Notes: generated by a model not told the origin, from the letters alone. Counted from the stretch's first letter, positions 50,937 through 63,318 are shown. The stretch is 64,000 bases of DNA from Cryptomeria japonica (GCF_030272615.1 NC_081414.1:48538501-48602500); one strand, 5' to 3'. Program-made: numbers and translations.

Positions 50937-53900
50937 ATGGCACCTAAACGAGAATTCTCAGGAAAGGTTAATTAACAGGAGTGGGCTATCTATGATGGCT
51001 TCCTTGAACAGTTGACATTGTCAACTAATGTGGCCACAAAGGTAAAAGAACTCGTGCCAAGAGCTCCTCGCCTAAAAATAGGAGAGGGATTATATGATAA
51101 GGGTAACTGGCTAAGAGGCCCTCAGATTGGGTTGTCTAGATTGGGATTATTTAAGGTTGGATTTGGCATGAGAAACTCCCCAGCCCCACAGAACAGTATC
51201 TGGGAGTTGGATGTAGGCAAATTAGTGGTCCCTAGAGTATTCATGGATGTGGATCTCCTAACTCAGATTGCACACAACTATGACCCAATTACAAGAAGTG
51301 TCAAGGATATAAGTGGGAAAACCCTCATTGAAATAACTAATGAGGAGTTCAGAAATGCTTTTGGGCTTAGTGAATTTACCAATTTTCTAGAGCCTATTAA
51401 TTTTAAATCACTAGCTCAGGTTTACAGTGTGCAGAGGAACCACCTTAGAAATGGGCCTCTTAAAGAATTCTTTGTGAAGATAGGCGGATTAACAGTTGTA
51501 GGACCTAACACTGAGGAGTCTTTTTCTTTAAATCTATTTACCCTTAGGGCCAAAGGAATATATTGGTCACTCTGCCAAATTCTAGGAGAAGATGCTGAGG
51601 CAAATATGCCAACTCATTACATGTTAATGATGGCTCAAATTTTGAACCCCTCTTTGGCAGTGACCTTTGATTATGCTTCCTTTATCACTGATGCTATCCA
51701 TGAAGGATTGATAAGAATAAAGAATGGGAAAGTGGATAGGTCTTTTGGGTGGTACTCCCTACTCATGCATTTGTTTTTATTCAAGGGTGGTGACTATTTT
51801 GCAAGTGGGATGGATATTGTGAAAAAGAAAGATGGAGAGAAGATGCCAGTGCAGTTATGGAATACAGTGCTGTCATGGGATAGGGAAGATGAAAGCTTCT
51901 CAAAGTTTGATAAATGTTTTGCATCTAAGATTATGACTCTTATCTGTTCAGAGAATCTAAGAGTCCCTAAGGTTCTTTTGGAATTCATTAGGCCAAAAGA
52001 GTTTGCTGAGAATGTTAAGATTGTCCACAATTGGGGTGATATTTACTTATACCCTGTCTCCACAGTTTTCAGAGTATATGGCTTCAAAGGCACTCCATTT
52101 TTGTTACCCTATCAGATCCCTCTTAAAGTGGGAATTGTAGAGATCCTCAGGCAGATGGGTGGTGTGCAGGAGGCAGAGTTAACAGGTAGAGGTAAAGGGA
52201 CCATTTTCCCTACAGTTACCATAACACACCAATTTGTGATAATTAAAGGAGGTTGGAAGTGTTTTGAAGATTTCCTTCAATCGTATCATTTGTCAACTGC
52301 AGTATCCCAATGTGCTGACCTTGAAGACTTCTTCAATAGCTTGTTTAGAAGAGGGCAATATGCAGAGGAAGACCCCACCAATTCTAGTTTCCTGAAGACC
52401 TCATTAGGAATGAGTTTGATTTAGATGAGAAAAAGCTGAGGAAGGAAAAGTGGGTGGCCTACAAAAAGGCTTTAGACTTTGTACACCAATTGGACATTAG
52501 CTATGACCCTTTGTCTAGCTTTCACCCTTTTTAAGAGAAGATAAAGTTCTTAATTCTTTGCTTCGAAGATGTGATGCAAACATTGAAAGAAAAGAGGGAG
52601 GTTGTAATTAAGAACAACCCTGAGAAAGCAAGACTGGTTCTAAATAGGTTTGCATCTGCCAGAGCAATCCCTCCTGGTGATTACATGTTGCACAAGAAGT
52701 CCAACTATAGTGTGTTGATGCCAACAATACGGGAGCCCTCTACCTCAAAAGGGAAGAGGAAGATACAGGATGTCATTGACATTAAAGATAGCCCAAAGAA
52801 ATAAAGAGTGGGAAAAGAAGTACAATCTGATGAACCTTTATACTCCCCATCTCAATCCCCTATTCATATAGGAGATGAACAGGCAACAACTGAGCAACTT
52901 TTACAGTTAGGTAGTCTTGGAGAGATAGCCTACACATATGATGAAGTGGAGGAGGGAATGCCAGAAGAGCCCCTTACTGCTGAAATGAACATCACTGCTA
53001 ATGAGTTCAAAGGCTAGGAGGGGGACCCTGAGATCAAGCAAGCCAGTGAAGATTTCTTGCCTGATAATAACTTTGTCACATCAGGAGCTTTCATGTAGTT
53101 TGTGTGGAAGCAAAACATTGATGAATTTAATGCTAGGTGTGAAAAGAGGAAAGGGGAGCAACCCCACAGAGATCCAACTATGGTAGAGGAAGAGATAAAG
53201 CAAGAAATGGCTAATGAGTTTAAGACCATCACTCCCAAACAGGGAAGAGACATGGTAGCATAGGCTGGGGTACTCATTCTCCTCGAATGGGACATAGCAG
53301 ATGCCTTAATTTTAGAGGCAGTAAGAAAAGAGACCAAACCTATGGAGGGAGTCACTTTCAGCAAAGATAATGCTGCACTGGTCATGTGGTCTCTTAAGAG
53401 AGATGAAAATAAGAAGAATAAGGACACCCCAGGGTCAAGTTACCTTGGAGGAATGATAGTGAAAATAGTGCAAAGCACTGGGGTAGTGGAAGTTGCTAGC
53501 ACTGTGCTAGAAACTGCAAAGTTTAGTGTTGCAGTAGCAGAAAGGGAGGCTAAGGAAAAGGCAGATCTCCAAGTTAAGTTGGAGACAGTTCTAAAAGCTT
53601 AAAAAAATGCTAAGGAAGAGGTAAGAGGCAAAGATAGCATCATCGCCAAGCTGCAAAGCCAGTTGGCAGGACAATACCATCAAGGTGAGTCCTCAACATT
53701 GATGATCTCCTCTTCTCCTGCAAGACCTCCACCTACCAGCCCCATTATTGAGTTCTTAGTTGATCAAGATCACTCCCCATGAGTTGGAGAATTTAAAACA
53801 GGCTCAAGCCTTATATGCAAAGAAATATTAAGAGAGGGTAAAGGCTACAATTTTAAGTTTTGCTGATACTATAGGGTCTTCACTAATGTACAATAACATG

Positions 53901-54530
53901 AGTAAGATCTTGGAAATGTGGAATGAGCTAAATGGGGACAAGGCTATATTAATGCCTATTTTTGATAAATGGAGACCTAGAGAGCAGGATATAGAATTGA
54001 TTTGTGTATCCTATGATGAGGCAGGAGTTGACCCCATTATTAAATCCACCAATGATATAACAAAGGATTTAGTAAAGTTGGCAAAAGGAGTGGATAATGC
54101 AGATAGAAAGATCAACTTGTACAAGAAAGAGTACACTGATCAAGTTTTTGAGCTACTCCCAGGAGGTTTTGTTAGCCCAACCCAACTAAAGGACAAACAA
54201 ATTTGGCTTAAGAAATTGGAAGCCAAATTGTCATCAAGAATAAAAGAAATTGTTAAATCAGAGGATGCCTCCATATTTGTTAAAACAATTGAAGAGATTG
54301 AGAAAATCAAATCTCATTATGGTTTCCTGAATTCAGAGGTCAATAAAATGAGGAATTCTTGGAAAAGATTAGCCAAGACAAAAGCAAAAGTAATTAACTT
54401 CTCATGGCCCACTGATGAGGTGTATCAGGAATGGACAAGCAAATATGCAGTGGTTGGTGTGGAGCAATTAGAAAACGTTGCAACAGAACAACAAGAGGAA
54501 GAAGCCGCGAATGTTGAAAGAGACTTGTAA
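50937..54530 (+). pseudogene. D: long unrecognised protein with N-terminal helical domain and coiled-coil tail
   Basis: The start is the ATG at 50937 (MAPKREFSGKVN, then stop 50973-50975), followed in frame by an uninterrupted 480-codon stretch to 52424. That stretch includes NSIWELDVGKLVVPRVFMDV, TLIEITNEEFRNAFGLSEF and WYSLLMHLFLFKGGDYFASG. A frameshift near 52385-52395 leads to a Lys/Glu-rich region with stops at about 52532, 52802, 53016, 53096 and 53261 (KGKRKIQDVIDIKDSPKK, then an acidic linker). A second frame change near 53700-53880 leads to a 214-residue helical tail (53886-54530) with KLEAKLSSRIKEIVKSEDAS. About 1,195 codons in all. I do not recognise the family. The ITNEEFRNAFGL-type motif recalls plant repeat-associated 'transposon protein' domains, and the overall plan resembles A/B ORF2. 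No polymerase, integrase or transposase motif. The long clean first segment hints at fairly recent function. Confidence 0.72.
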
Positions 54531-55455
54531 CTGCATTTGTAAAAGGTTTTGTAACTTCTTCTTGAGATGTAATGATTGTAACAAACTCTCCTAGGAAAGT
54601 CCGAAGCTTTGTATGCATCCATATTGTTATAAATGGATACCAGTACTAGTAGAAAAATGATCACAAATAATTGTAAGAAAACGCTGCAGAAATTTATCTC
54701 GGCTTTTCCAAGTTTTAATGGAGAATATTCGAAGGTTTTTGTAATACTTTTTTGAAGAAAATATCAATATACAGACCATTGGTTTTGAGTTTAAACTTTG
54801 TGTTGTCTTCAAATATGTTTGCAAGTGTTTACTATTTCATTCTGAATAATCTAGGGTTATTTCGTTTGAATAGGGGTTGTAAGGCAACTTTCAGTAGATA
54901 TGTTTCTTAGCTTTTCTCTTCAGGAGGGGAATTAAATATGCAGGAATCATTTTTACCAGTGAATTATTTGTGGGATACTTTGAATCTTGATGAGTGCACT
55001 TTAATTTGGTATGAATAAATTCTTATGTGTGTCAGGCATATATAGGGATCTACAGAAGCCAAACTAATGGGATATGTGGAGATATTTGATTGTGGGAGTA
55101 TTGTTTGAACTTAGATGACTCTGTGACCTTGGATAAGGCACTGGTATAGATCAAGGTTGTCTATTACATATTTTGTAGGTCAATACTGAACATGAGTACA
55201 ATTTTCATTCCTTTGTTTCAGTTAGTTTTAAGGCGATTAGATCCACTGGTTTGTTGTGGATTTATCTTTTAAAAGTGTGAATTTAGTTCACAAGGTATAC
55301 CCGCCTGGACTTTGAATAAGTCCGAAGTGTAGAAGGTTAATCAAACCTTGTCATATGTTGTCCTGGAAGTTTCCTTCTCTTTAATATCTCTTCTGCATAC
55401 AAAGTTATCATGTCACTATAAGGATGTTAAAGTGAATCAGATTTTGAGAACAACA
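54531..55455 (+). other. D 3' untranslated region and terminus
   Basis: No gene. A purine tract, CAGGAGGGGAAT, lies at about 54921-54932. GGTATACCCGCCTGG is at 55294-55308. The last bases are GAGAACAACA. It may contain a 3' LTR-like terminus, but no start for it could be fixed. Confidence 0.55.
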
Positions 55456-56022
55456 TGATCTTGTTTGATATATTTGCTCTCAGATTTTATGTATGCACAA
55501 GAGCTCAATAAAGAATGGATTATGGTAGATAGCTTGATCGCAAGAAGGATTGATTGACACAATCATTAGGGTTGATAATGAAGAGGCCATCCTCTTATAT
55601 AAAGAACACTATAAGAAATGGAGGGATAAGATTAAGAGTTGTAAAGATAAATGGCCATCTAGGATTAAATGGTAGGTAGATGAAATAATTAAATGATAAA
55701 GGGGGCAGGTAAGAGAAGAGTTAAGAGATGAATGACATGTGTCATGGGTAAAAAAGGCTAATGAATTAATTAAATAAATAAAGATTTTCTTTAATTAATA
55801 GAGGAAGTGGGATCAATTAAATATATAAAATATTTATTTAATTTAAGAAAAGGATTATTTAAATAAATAAAAGTATTTATTTAAATGAGGAAAGACTTAG
55901 AAGAGGATAAATGAATAAATTAAATAAATAAGAGTTTATTTAATTAATAGAAGACTTAGGATAAAATAATTAAATAAATAAAATATTTATTTAATTAGAC
56001 AGGACTATTTTAGGTGTCTACA
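55456..56022 (-). repeat. G1 5' LTR, 5' fragment
   Basis: On the minus strand it starts TGTAGACACCTAAAATAGTC at 56022 and runs to the D junction. It is rich in ATTTAATTAATTAAATAAATA words, with a TATA box (TTTATATAAGAGG) at about 55591-55603. It aligns along its length, in inverted orientation, with 61670-62260. Confidence 0.92.
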
Positions 56023-56966
56023 CAAACTTTTATCCAATTCGTTTTAATTTTGAATTCCAAATTCTTTAAAAATAAAAAATAATTTTGGGGGGCCATTATG
56101 GTGGACTTGCCCAAAATTATTAAATTTGGTTTGAGTTTTTGTTTCATCGACAATTGAATTATTAAAGACTACATTAATTTTTAATAAAAATAGTTTTAAT
56201 AATTTTTGGCGAACGTTTTAATAAAAATGATTTTTAATTTTTTGTAACAACAAATTTTGTTTACGTGGGAGCTCGATATACCCGAAACCCACCATGAACT
56301 AGGGTTGACTCCTCGCATGGGACCTATGAGTTGTATACACAACTTGCAGAGTACTCTACACTCTTCAATATTGTGGGTAGACTGCACACTGGTATGTGGG
56401 GAGTGCGGTCACGTCTCCCCGCACAAAAACACTTTTTTTTTTCATTTGCTTTTTCAAAAGCCCTCAACTATAACTAAAGAAAAAATCTACAAGTACATTT
56501 TTTTCTTTGTGAAGGACAAAACATTTTTTTAATTCTACATATGCTTGATCAAATTTGACGGTCGCCAAGACCGTGTATACAAAAAATTATTGTTTTTTTT
56601 CAACTAAGACTGAACTAGGGAAAAATTTATATCAATTTTATTTTCTCAACTTACCTGGATCTAGCGACGAGGTTCATGTTTTCCCAAGAAGACATTTTTG
56701 CAAACTACCCCCCAAAACCCCCATTTAAATGCATATCCAAAGGAAACCCATTTGACCAAATATTTTAGAAACCCCAAATTTGCAAACAACCCATCACAAA
56801 TGATAAACCTAAAGCCCTCAATTCTACAATAAAAGAACCTACAAATGTGTTTCATACCTTGTAATATCCCAATCCTTTCATGAAGAGTCATGGCTTCCAC
56901 TTTGCACCTTTTCCACTCAAGCTAGGGCTATAACTCCAAATCAACCATGAAAGCTTTGATACCACT
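56023..56966 (-). other. AT-rich remnant, possibly internal sequence of a minus-strand copia element
   Basis: Next to the primer site at 56953-56964, the minus strand has an open run of about 79 codons (56900-56661) with no recognisable domain. The rest is AT-rich with several homopolymer T runs (56430-56600). G1 inserted at its left edge. No pol motif is visible. Confidence 0.4.
56953..56964 (-). promoter_or_regulatory. Orphan copia primer-binding site
   Basis: The minus strand reads TGGTATCAAAGC two bases after an LTR end (CCTAACA|AG), the normal layout for a copia element. Confidence 0.8.
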
Positions 56967-57649
56967 TGTTAGGAAATAAAGCTTTAAACCCACATACATT
57001 TAATCTATTTCCTACATAACCCATGAGAGAAAACCATGCATACCACCATAATGCAAAGATCAAATAGACAAGCCAAAAGATAACACAAGATATACCTTAG
57101 GAAAACCCTCATGAGGGAAAAAACTAGCCTCTAAAAGCATCCATACTCCATCATATTAATCAACCATAAATCAATACAGAGTTACAATGAATACCTTCAA
57201 ACCATCAAGCTCTCCAATGCATTCCCATGTGTCCAAGCATGAATCCACACATCCTGTGCCATGCTCCACAAATGCAATCCTCCAAAAGATTCAATACAAT
57301 GACAACCCAAACCACCAACCAACCTTAACCACTAAACATGTGCTTGCTTTTATAAACAAAAGTTTACACAAAAATAACTAGTGGTAAAGTAAAACCACGT
57401 ACTCACAACTAACCCTTGACCCAACATTTTTATTTGGGTACTAAGTTTTCTCTTTTTAAATATCTTTCCCCAATATTAAATAATTACAATATAATATTAC
57501 AATGTCACAATACAACATCGCAAAGGCCGTAAGAATATCCCAAAAGAATCTCCGCATGTTACACAACCATGTGCAACATCACATAATAAATAAAATATTA
57601 CAATTATAAACATTATTATGCAAGGTGTACAACACCTTATTTTGCAACA
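56967..57649 (-). repeat. Orphan copia 5' LTR
   Basis: 683 bp on the plus strand from TGTTAGGAAATAAAGC to TTTTGCAACA. The inner end is fixed by the primer site; the outer end is chosen by the TG...CA rule. No second LTR, pol sequence or duplication was found, so the element is truncated. Confidence 0.65.
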
Positions 57650-57699
57650 CTAATCATGGAACAACTCACCAAGGTTTTGATTTATATCAAGCTTCCCAT

Positions 57700-60600
57700 C
57701 CTCCCACATGAGCTTAGATCAGAGGATATATACTAGTTTATTAGAAAATCCTTGGGGTCTTTTATTAGGAGCAAGCATACTAAAAGGAATGGTAGATCTT
57801 TGGTGGGGATTAGCATATGTGTGTGGTTTGATTATGAGCTAGACAATCTAGTTCTCCCTTAGGTTGTCCTATTATTTGGGAGTCCATATGCAGGCAATTG
57901 TTTTTGAAGGATTTCCAATCAAGTGCTTCAAGTGTGGCTTACTAGGTCATTTGGCTAGGTTCTGCAAGGATAGGTAATTGAACTTGATGTCGAAAACAAA
58001 CCTGAATCCCATCCTACAAGTAGTAGCAAAAAAGATGTGGATTCGAGGAGGGTTGGAGAAAATAGGAGAGGTATGCCAATCCCATAACGGAGTGATGAAT
58101 GACTATTGTTGCAAAAGTAAGGTTAGATGGAAGGAATGGGTGGTTTGAGTAAGGAGTAGGCTTTCTCTAAGAAAGAACTAGCATCCAATGTGGAGATGAT
58201 TGGGTTAGGGGATCCTTCTCTTTTCAAGGAGGGTGAGTTGATAAAGAAGTATCTACTAATCTTAAAGCAACTAAGTGTAATATGGTTTTGGACAATGATG
58301 GGAAATGGTTTGCAGAGGGTGATATTTGCTATGATAAAGTGGTTGATTGGAGATCTAATCATTCCGAATCTATAAGGAGAAAGACTAGAGTATAGTGATA
58401 AGGAGAAGTAAGAAATTTGGTGGGAATTTATCCCTCTTTGTTGATGCAAGAGGTAGTAACAAGGGAAAAACATTAGATGCACTTAAGGCTAATTATAAGG
58501 CACTGGAGGATTTAGAAAATGGCTCCCAAGTGTCAATGAGAAGGTTTTCTTCCTTAGGAGGTGAGCACCACCCTTTTGTAGGTTCTAAAAGAAGGTGCTC
58601 ATTTCAAATATCAAGGGCCTGAATGAACTTGAAAAACATTGCTTCCTAAAACAACTAATCAAATTGAGACTCTATACATAGTATTAGTTACACAAACAAC
58701 CAAAATGGATACAAATATGTTGAAGGAGTTCATCCCAAGGATATGGTTTAATGGTGACAGGCTGGTTCATAGTGTTGATGACACTGATGGTTGGTTGGTT
58801 ATTCTGTAGAACAAACATTATTTATGTTTCTCTATTGTTGAGGCCAAGAATTTATACCTCTCCATCAAATACGAGGATGCAAGGTCCAAATGTCAAATGT
58901 GTATGGCCCTCACATAGATTCAAATCAAATTGTGCTATGGAATTACCTCTGAACCATCAATATTCTCTCAAAATTTCTCATCCCAATGAATATTGAATTG
59001 TTGGAGGTGATTTTAATGCTATTCTTCCTCTGGAGGACAAGCAGGGTGGTCAATCTAGTTGTGGATCCACAAACTTCAAGAAGAGTGATGATTTTGTGCT
59101 AGTGGTTATTAGGCCAAAATATGATTGGTTCACTTAGAGAAATACAAGGTTGGAAGTTGATTTTATTCAATTCTAATTGGATCGTTTCTTTCTTAATTTT
59201 GATTGGATTTTGGACATACATGGGTTTTCCTCAAAGGTGGTGTAGTATGGTGGGTCTAACCATAAGGCTATCTTTGTTTCCTTAAGTTGTTCCAATAAAC
59301 TTCTCGAAACTCTCTTTAAGATGGAGGCTTTTTGGTTTGAGCACTCATATTTTGAATCTTTAGTTAGGTGGTGGAGTGTTGATGTTAGGGGTTGCAATAC
59401 ATTTGTAGTGGATAAGAAGTTGTAGATTGTCAAGAAGGAGGCTAGAGATTTGAATAAGGATACAATGGGTAAAATATTTGTAAATAAAATTAAAGTGGAA
59501 GGGGATCTACAGGATATTGATAGATTCATATCTAATGCTGGCTACACTCAAGTCGTTGGGGAGAAGGAGGTCAAGTTAGTGGAAGAACAATAAATTGCTA
59601 AGGATGGAAGAGATCTTTTGGTTGTAGAATTCTAGGATCAAATGTATTAAAGAAGGAGACATAAACACTAGATTCTTTCATTTGTCTACTAAGATTAGGA
59701 GGGAGTGTAATATAAACTATGAATATTCATAAGGAGAACAATACTATACTCAAGGATATTAATGCTATTAGAGTTGAAGGCAAAAGGTTCTTTGTGGACC
59801 ATTTTGGTTCCCCTAGTGGTGAATTTGTTCAAGCTCAAGATGATATGATTGAGTGCATTCCTAACGTCATATCAAACAACCAAATTAAGCCCTTTTGGAT
59901 CCATTCTTTTAGAAGGAAATCAAGAAGGAAAATTTTTCCTTAGGGGTAAGGAAGGCCCCAGTGCCAGATGACTTCCAACCTGAGTATTTTCAGTGTTATT
60001 ACTGCATTGTTGACAAGGGTGTCTAGAGGTCTACTAGAGAATGTAGATTAAGGAGGTCAATATTGAAGTCTTGGAATTTGACTCTTCTTGCCCTGATCCC
60101 CAAGATCAAGAAGCCTTTATCCTTTGATCATTTCTCACCCATTTCATTATGTAATGTTATTTATAAGATTGTGTTTAAGCTATGACTTTGAGGATTAGGG
60201 TCTGTCTCAATAATATCATTTCTAAGGAATAGAGCGACTTTCTAAAAGATAGATAGATTTTATATGGTATCATTTTTGAAAATGAGGCTATTCATTAGAT
60301 GCAATACGGAAAGAGGGATGGAATGATTATCAAAGAAGGTATGAATAAATCTTATGACAGGGTCTCATGGGATTTTTTGATTAAGATCACGAGAATGTTT
60401 AGCTTCATTGAGTCTTGATGTCAGTGGGTTCATAGCTTCATTTCCACCCCTACTTATGTTGTCTTGGTGAATGGTGTTATTTAGAACTAAAAGGGGCTTG
60501 GATTAAGGCAATCCCCTATCCCCCTTTGTGTTTCTCATTGTTTTTGAGGTTTTGGGTCAAAATTTGACCAAGGAAAGAACGGTTGGAAACCTGGTTAGGT

Positions 60601-61669
60601 TACAAGCCTTGGGAGGCACAAACGATTTAACTCACCTCTAGTTGTCAATGACAATTTTCTTTTTAGGGCTGCTAAGGCGTAGGATGCCAACACTTTGAAG
60701 AATGTTCTTAGCAAGTATGAGGTGATAGTTGGGCAAAAAGTAAACACCTCCAAATATAGTGTTTTTCTTCTAAAAGATGCATTTTTACAACAACCATTGA
60801 TTCAATGTATTTTAGGTTTCAATTTTGGTTCTCTCTAGTAAGTACTTGAGCATGCCTCTTTTTAACAATAGATCTACAACCAAAGAATGGAGCGATGTCA
60901 CCAACATATTCCAATCTAATTTGGCTTCTTAGAAAGGTAAGTGGCTTTCATTGGTAGGTAGAATCTTCCTTATTAAGGCCTCTCTTTCAACAGTGCTTAT
61001 TTACATGATGTATGTTTATCAATTGTTGAGCAAGGTTGCAAAATACATGGAGGACATCAAGTGAAGTTTTTTTTGGAGGGGGGTAGAGAACAATTTAAAT
61101 ACATTCTAGTCAAGTGGGATGAAGTTTATAGGTCATTGGCCTAGGGTGGCATGAGAATAAGAAAGAGAAAAAATATGAATCTAACTTTGGGCATGAAGCT
61201 TGTTTGGAGGATTTATACATATAGGAATAACTTTGAAGTAAGGTTCTCTAGGCCAAGTATTTGCAATATAGAGTGGATACTTTATTATATTTTGAGTTGT
61301 CTAGAGGCTCAAGCATATGAAGTTTTATGAAGGTACGATGCCTCCATATCAAGCCTGACCTTTCTTGGAGACCGAAGAAGAGTGACAAGATAAAATTCTA
61401 AAGAGATTTTTGTCTAGAGGACAAAGCCTTATGTGAACACAATTCTTACATTCCTCTTATGACTCACTTCGAAGTTTTTAAGGGAAACTTGGTTGGAGAC
61501 TATATTGAGGGTTTCCCTCCTAACAAAAATGGAATAAATTTGATGTCCTTGTGGTTGAGTTGAGTAAGGCTTGGGAAAATATTCAAATGAAACTAAGCAA
61601 ATGGCTTCTGATAGGAGAGGTAAAAGATGATAGGGTAGTCTAGAAAAGGCACGATAGTGGTACGATGAC
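57700..61669 (+). pseudogene. LINE (L1-type) ORF1 end and ORF2: endonuclease and reverse transcriptase, decayed
   Basis: The end of ORF1 has a zinc knuckle at about 57921-57975 (KCFKCGLLGHLARFCKDR). ORF2 then shows AP-type endonuclease landmarks: NVYGPH at about 58897-58914, GGDFNA at 59003-59020 and SNHKAI near 59255. Reverse transcriptase follows with ALIPKIKKPLSF and SLCNVIYKI (60090-60170), MNKSYDRVSWDFL near 60340-60380, and the active-site region near 60645 reading VNDNFLF where FADDxLF is usual. These enzymes nick the target DNA and copy the RNA into it. Dozens of stops and frame changes. The left boundary is approximate; no flanking duplication or poly-A was found. Confidence 0.85.
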
Positions 61670-62462
61670 TGTAGACACCTAAAATTGTCCTGTCTAATTA
61701 AATAAATATTTTATCCTAACTCTTCTATTAATTAAATAAATCTTTATTTATTTAATTAATTCATTTATCTTCTTCTAAGCCTTTTCTAATTTAAAAATAC
61801 TTATTTATTTAAGTTGTTCTTTTCCTAAATTAAATAAATATTTTATTTATTTAATTGATCCCACTTCCTCCATTAATTAAACAAATCTTTATTTATTTAA
61901 TTAATTTATTAGCCTTTTCTACCCATGACACATGTCATTCATCTCATAATTCTTCTCTTACCTAACCCCTTTATCATTTAATTATTTCTTCTACCTACCC
62001 TTTAATCCTAGCCGACCATTTATCTTTACACCTCTTAATCTTATCCCTCCATTTCTTATAGTGTTCTCTTTATAAGAGGATGTGCTCTTCCTTTTCAATC
62101 CTAATCAATGCATCTAATCAATCCAGCTAGCTAATCAATGCATGTAAACACTCATATGCAATCAAGCCTTCTTGCGATCAAGCTATCAACCACAATCCGT
62201 TCTTTGTTGAACTCTTGTGCACACATAAAATATGAGAGCAAATATATCAAACAAGATTAATGGAGATAGGAGTCAATGAAGATTGAAACCCCACTAGACA
62301 TGTGAATGGTATATCTTGTTTTGTTATTGTTTATTTGCTTGATCTTAGGTATCTTCATTTGTGTATGGTTAATGTTTTCATTGTTAGGCTAGTGTTTTTG
62401 TGGTTGGATCTTTGTTAGTCTTTCAATATTATTATTTTCATCATCACTTTTCACCATATACA
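61670..62462 (+). repeat. Solo LTR of the G1 family inside the LINE
   Basis: 793 bp, from TGTAGACACCTAAAATTGTC to ACCATATACA. It aligns with the rejoined G1 5' LTR. Duplications ATGAC (61665-61669) and GTGAC (62463-62467) differ at one base. TATA-like CTCTTTATAAGAGG at 62067-62080. LINE coding continues on both sides. Confidence 0.92.
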
Positions 62463-62880
62463 GTGACTATTAGAGGGGAATTATCTTATTACTTCACTAA
62501 GGCTACCACAATTGTCAATCCAAGGATTTGGTTTAAATATGTTTTCCCAAAGACGAACACTTTCTTATGGGTTGCATGGAAGAAAAGATAATTAAATTGA
62601 GACAGGCTTTGATTAATGGGTAAAGTTGGACCCTCTCATTGTGTTTTGGTAAACTCTCAAGAGGATAACAACAACCATATTTTCATCTTGTTGGTCTTTT
62701 TTCCTGCAACCCTCAATCCTAAGGATCTCATCACATCTCAAGTCAAGGATAGAACCTTCAATGTGGTCTTATACTATCAACAGACTAAGGACGGGAAATT
62801 CCAACAGTAACAAGGCTCTTATAGCCTTCTTCACTTTGAGCTCCATCATGCTCAAGAGGGTGTTCCTATTTTAAGCCTGC
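62463..62880 (+). pseudogene. LINE ORF2, C-terminal zinc-binding region
   Basis: Past the solo LTR the frame shows YVFPKTNTFLWVAWKKR at about 62541-62591 and KVGPSHCVLVNSQEDNNNHIFIL after 62616. This is the zf-RVT region that ends plant L1-type ORF2 proteins; the second Cys of the usual CxLC pair is Val here. Coding fades out by about 62815. The 3' end of the LINE is approximate; no poly-A tail is visible. Confidence 0.75.
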
Positions 62881-63318
62881 ATAAATAACAAACTTGCAAC
62901 ATCTCTACCTACAGGCCTACAAAAGATGGAATGTTCTCAAATACATAAGGACATTACATGCATTGCTCTAGACTTGAGCTAAAATCTCATTTACTCTGCC
63001 TCTGAGAATATCCGAGAACACACAGAATAGAAAACTTTAAGATAAAGGGAAAGGGTTAGAGGGAAAGAAATGTTTCTGAAATAAATCCTGTACCATAATA
63101 GACCAATGTCTATCCAAGGAACATAGTCAATTCTTAGGTTACAAATATAAATCCTAATAGTAACTAGCTTCGAATTAGTGATTTTTTCAAACACCAATGC
63201 CTTACATTAATGCAACTCCTTCTATTGTTACATGAACCATTCTTGTTAATCCATAAATTATTTCCTAGATTCACAGTGATTTGCATATAGACCTTAGTTC
63301 CTTCCCTGAAGGAAACCC
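62881..63318. other. Unassigned sequence between the LINE and the right-hand LTR
   Basis: No gene, RNA or repeat structure recognised. It may hold the end of the LINE and older debris. Confidence 0.4.

Larger units (their letters stand above)
48618..55455 (+). mobile_element. D: 6.8-kb insertion with precise ends and no visible terminal repeats
   Basis: The plus strand begins TGTTATCACTATTTAAG and ends TTTTGAGAACAACA. The exact 5-bp duplication TGATC flanks it at 48613-48617 and 55456-55460. Both sides are G1 LTR, and rejoining them reproduces the uninterrupted LTR at 61670. TG...CA ends and a 5-bp duplication are what an LTR-element integrase makes, yet I cannot align the first and last 900 bp with each other, and no inverted repeat beyond TGTT is seen. 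Contents: a leader with repeats of about 130 bp, a long broken gene, and 0.9 kb of tail. About 150 bp before its 3' end, GGTATACCCGCCTGG matches a segment at the same place in the LTR of the gag-only element. Confidence 0.82.

Noticed and set aside
51012-52424. The long D reading frame as an ordinary single-copy host gene
   Set aside because: It lies inside a unit with a precise 5-bp duplication inserted in a retrotransposon LTR, and the frame continues, broken, for another 2 kb. A captured host gene is still possible.
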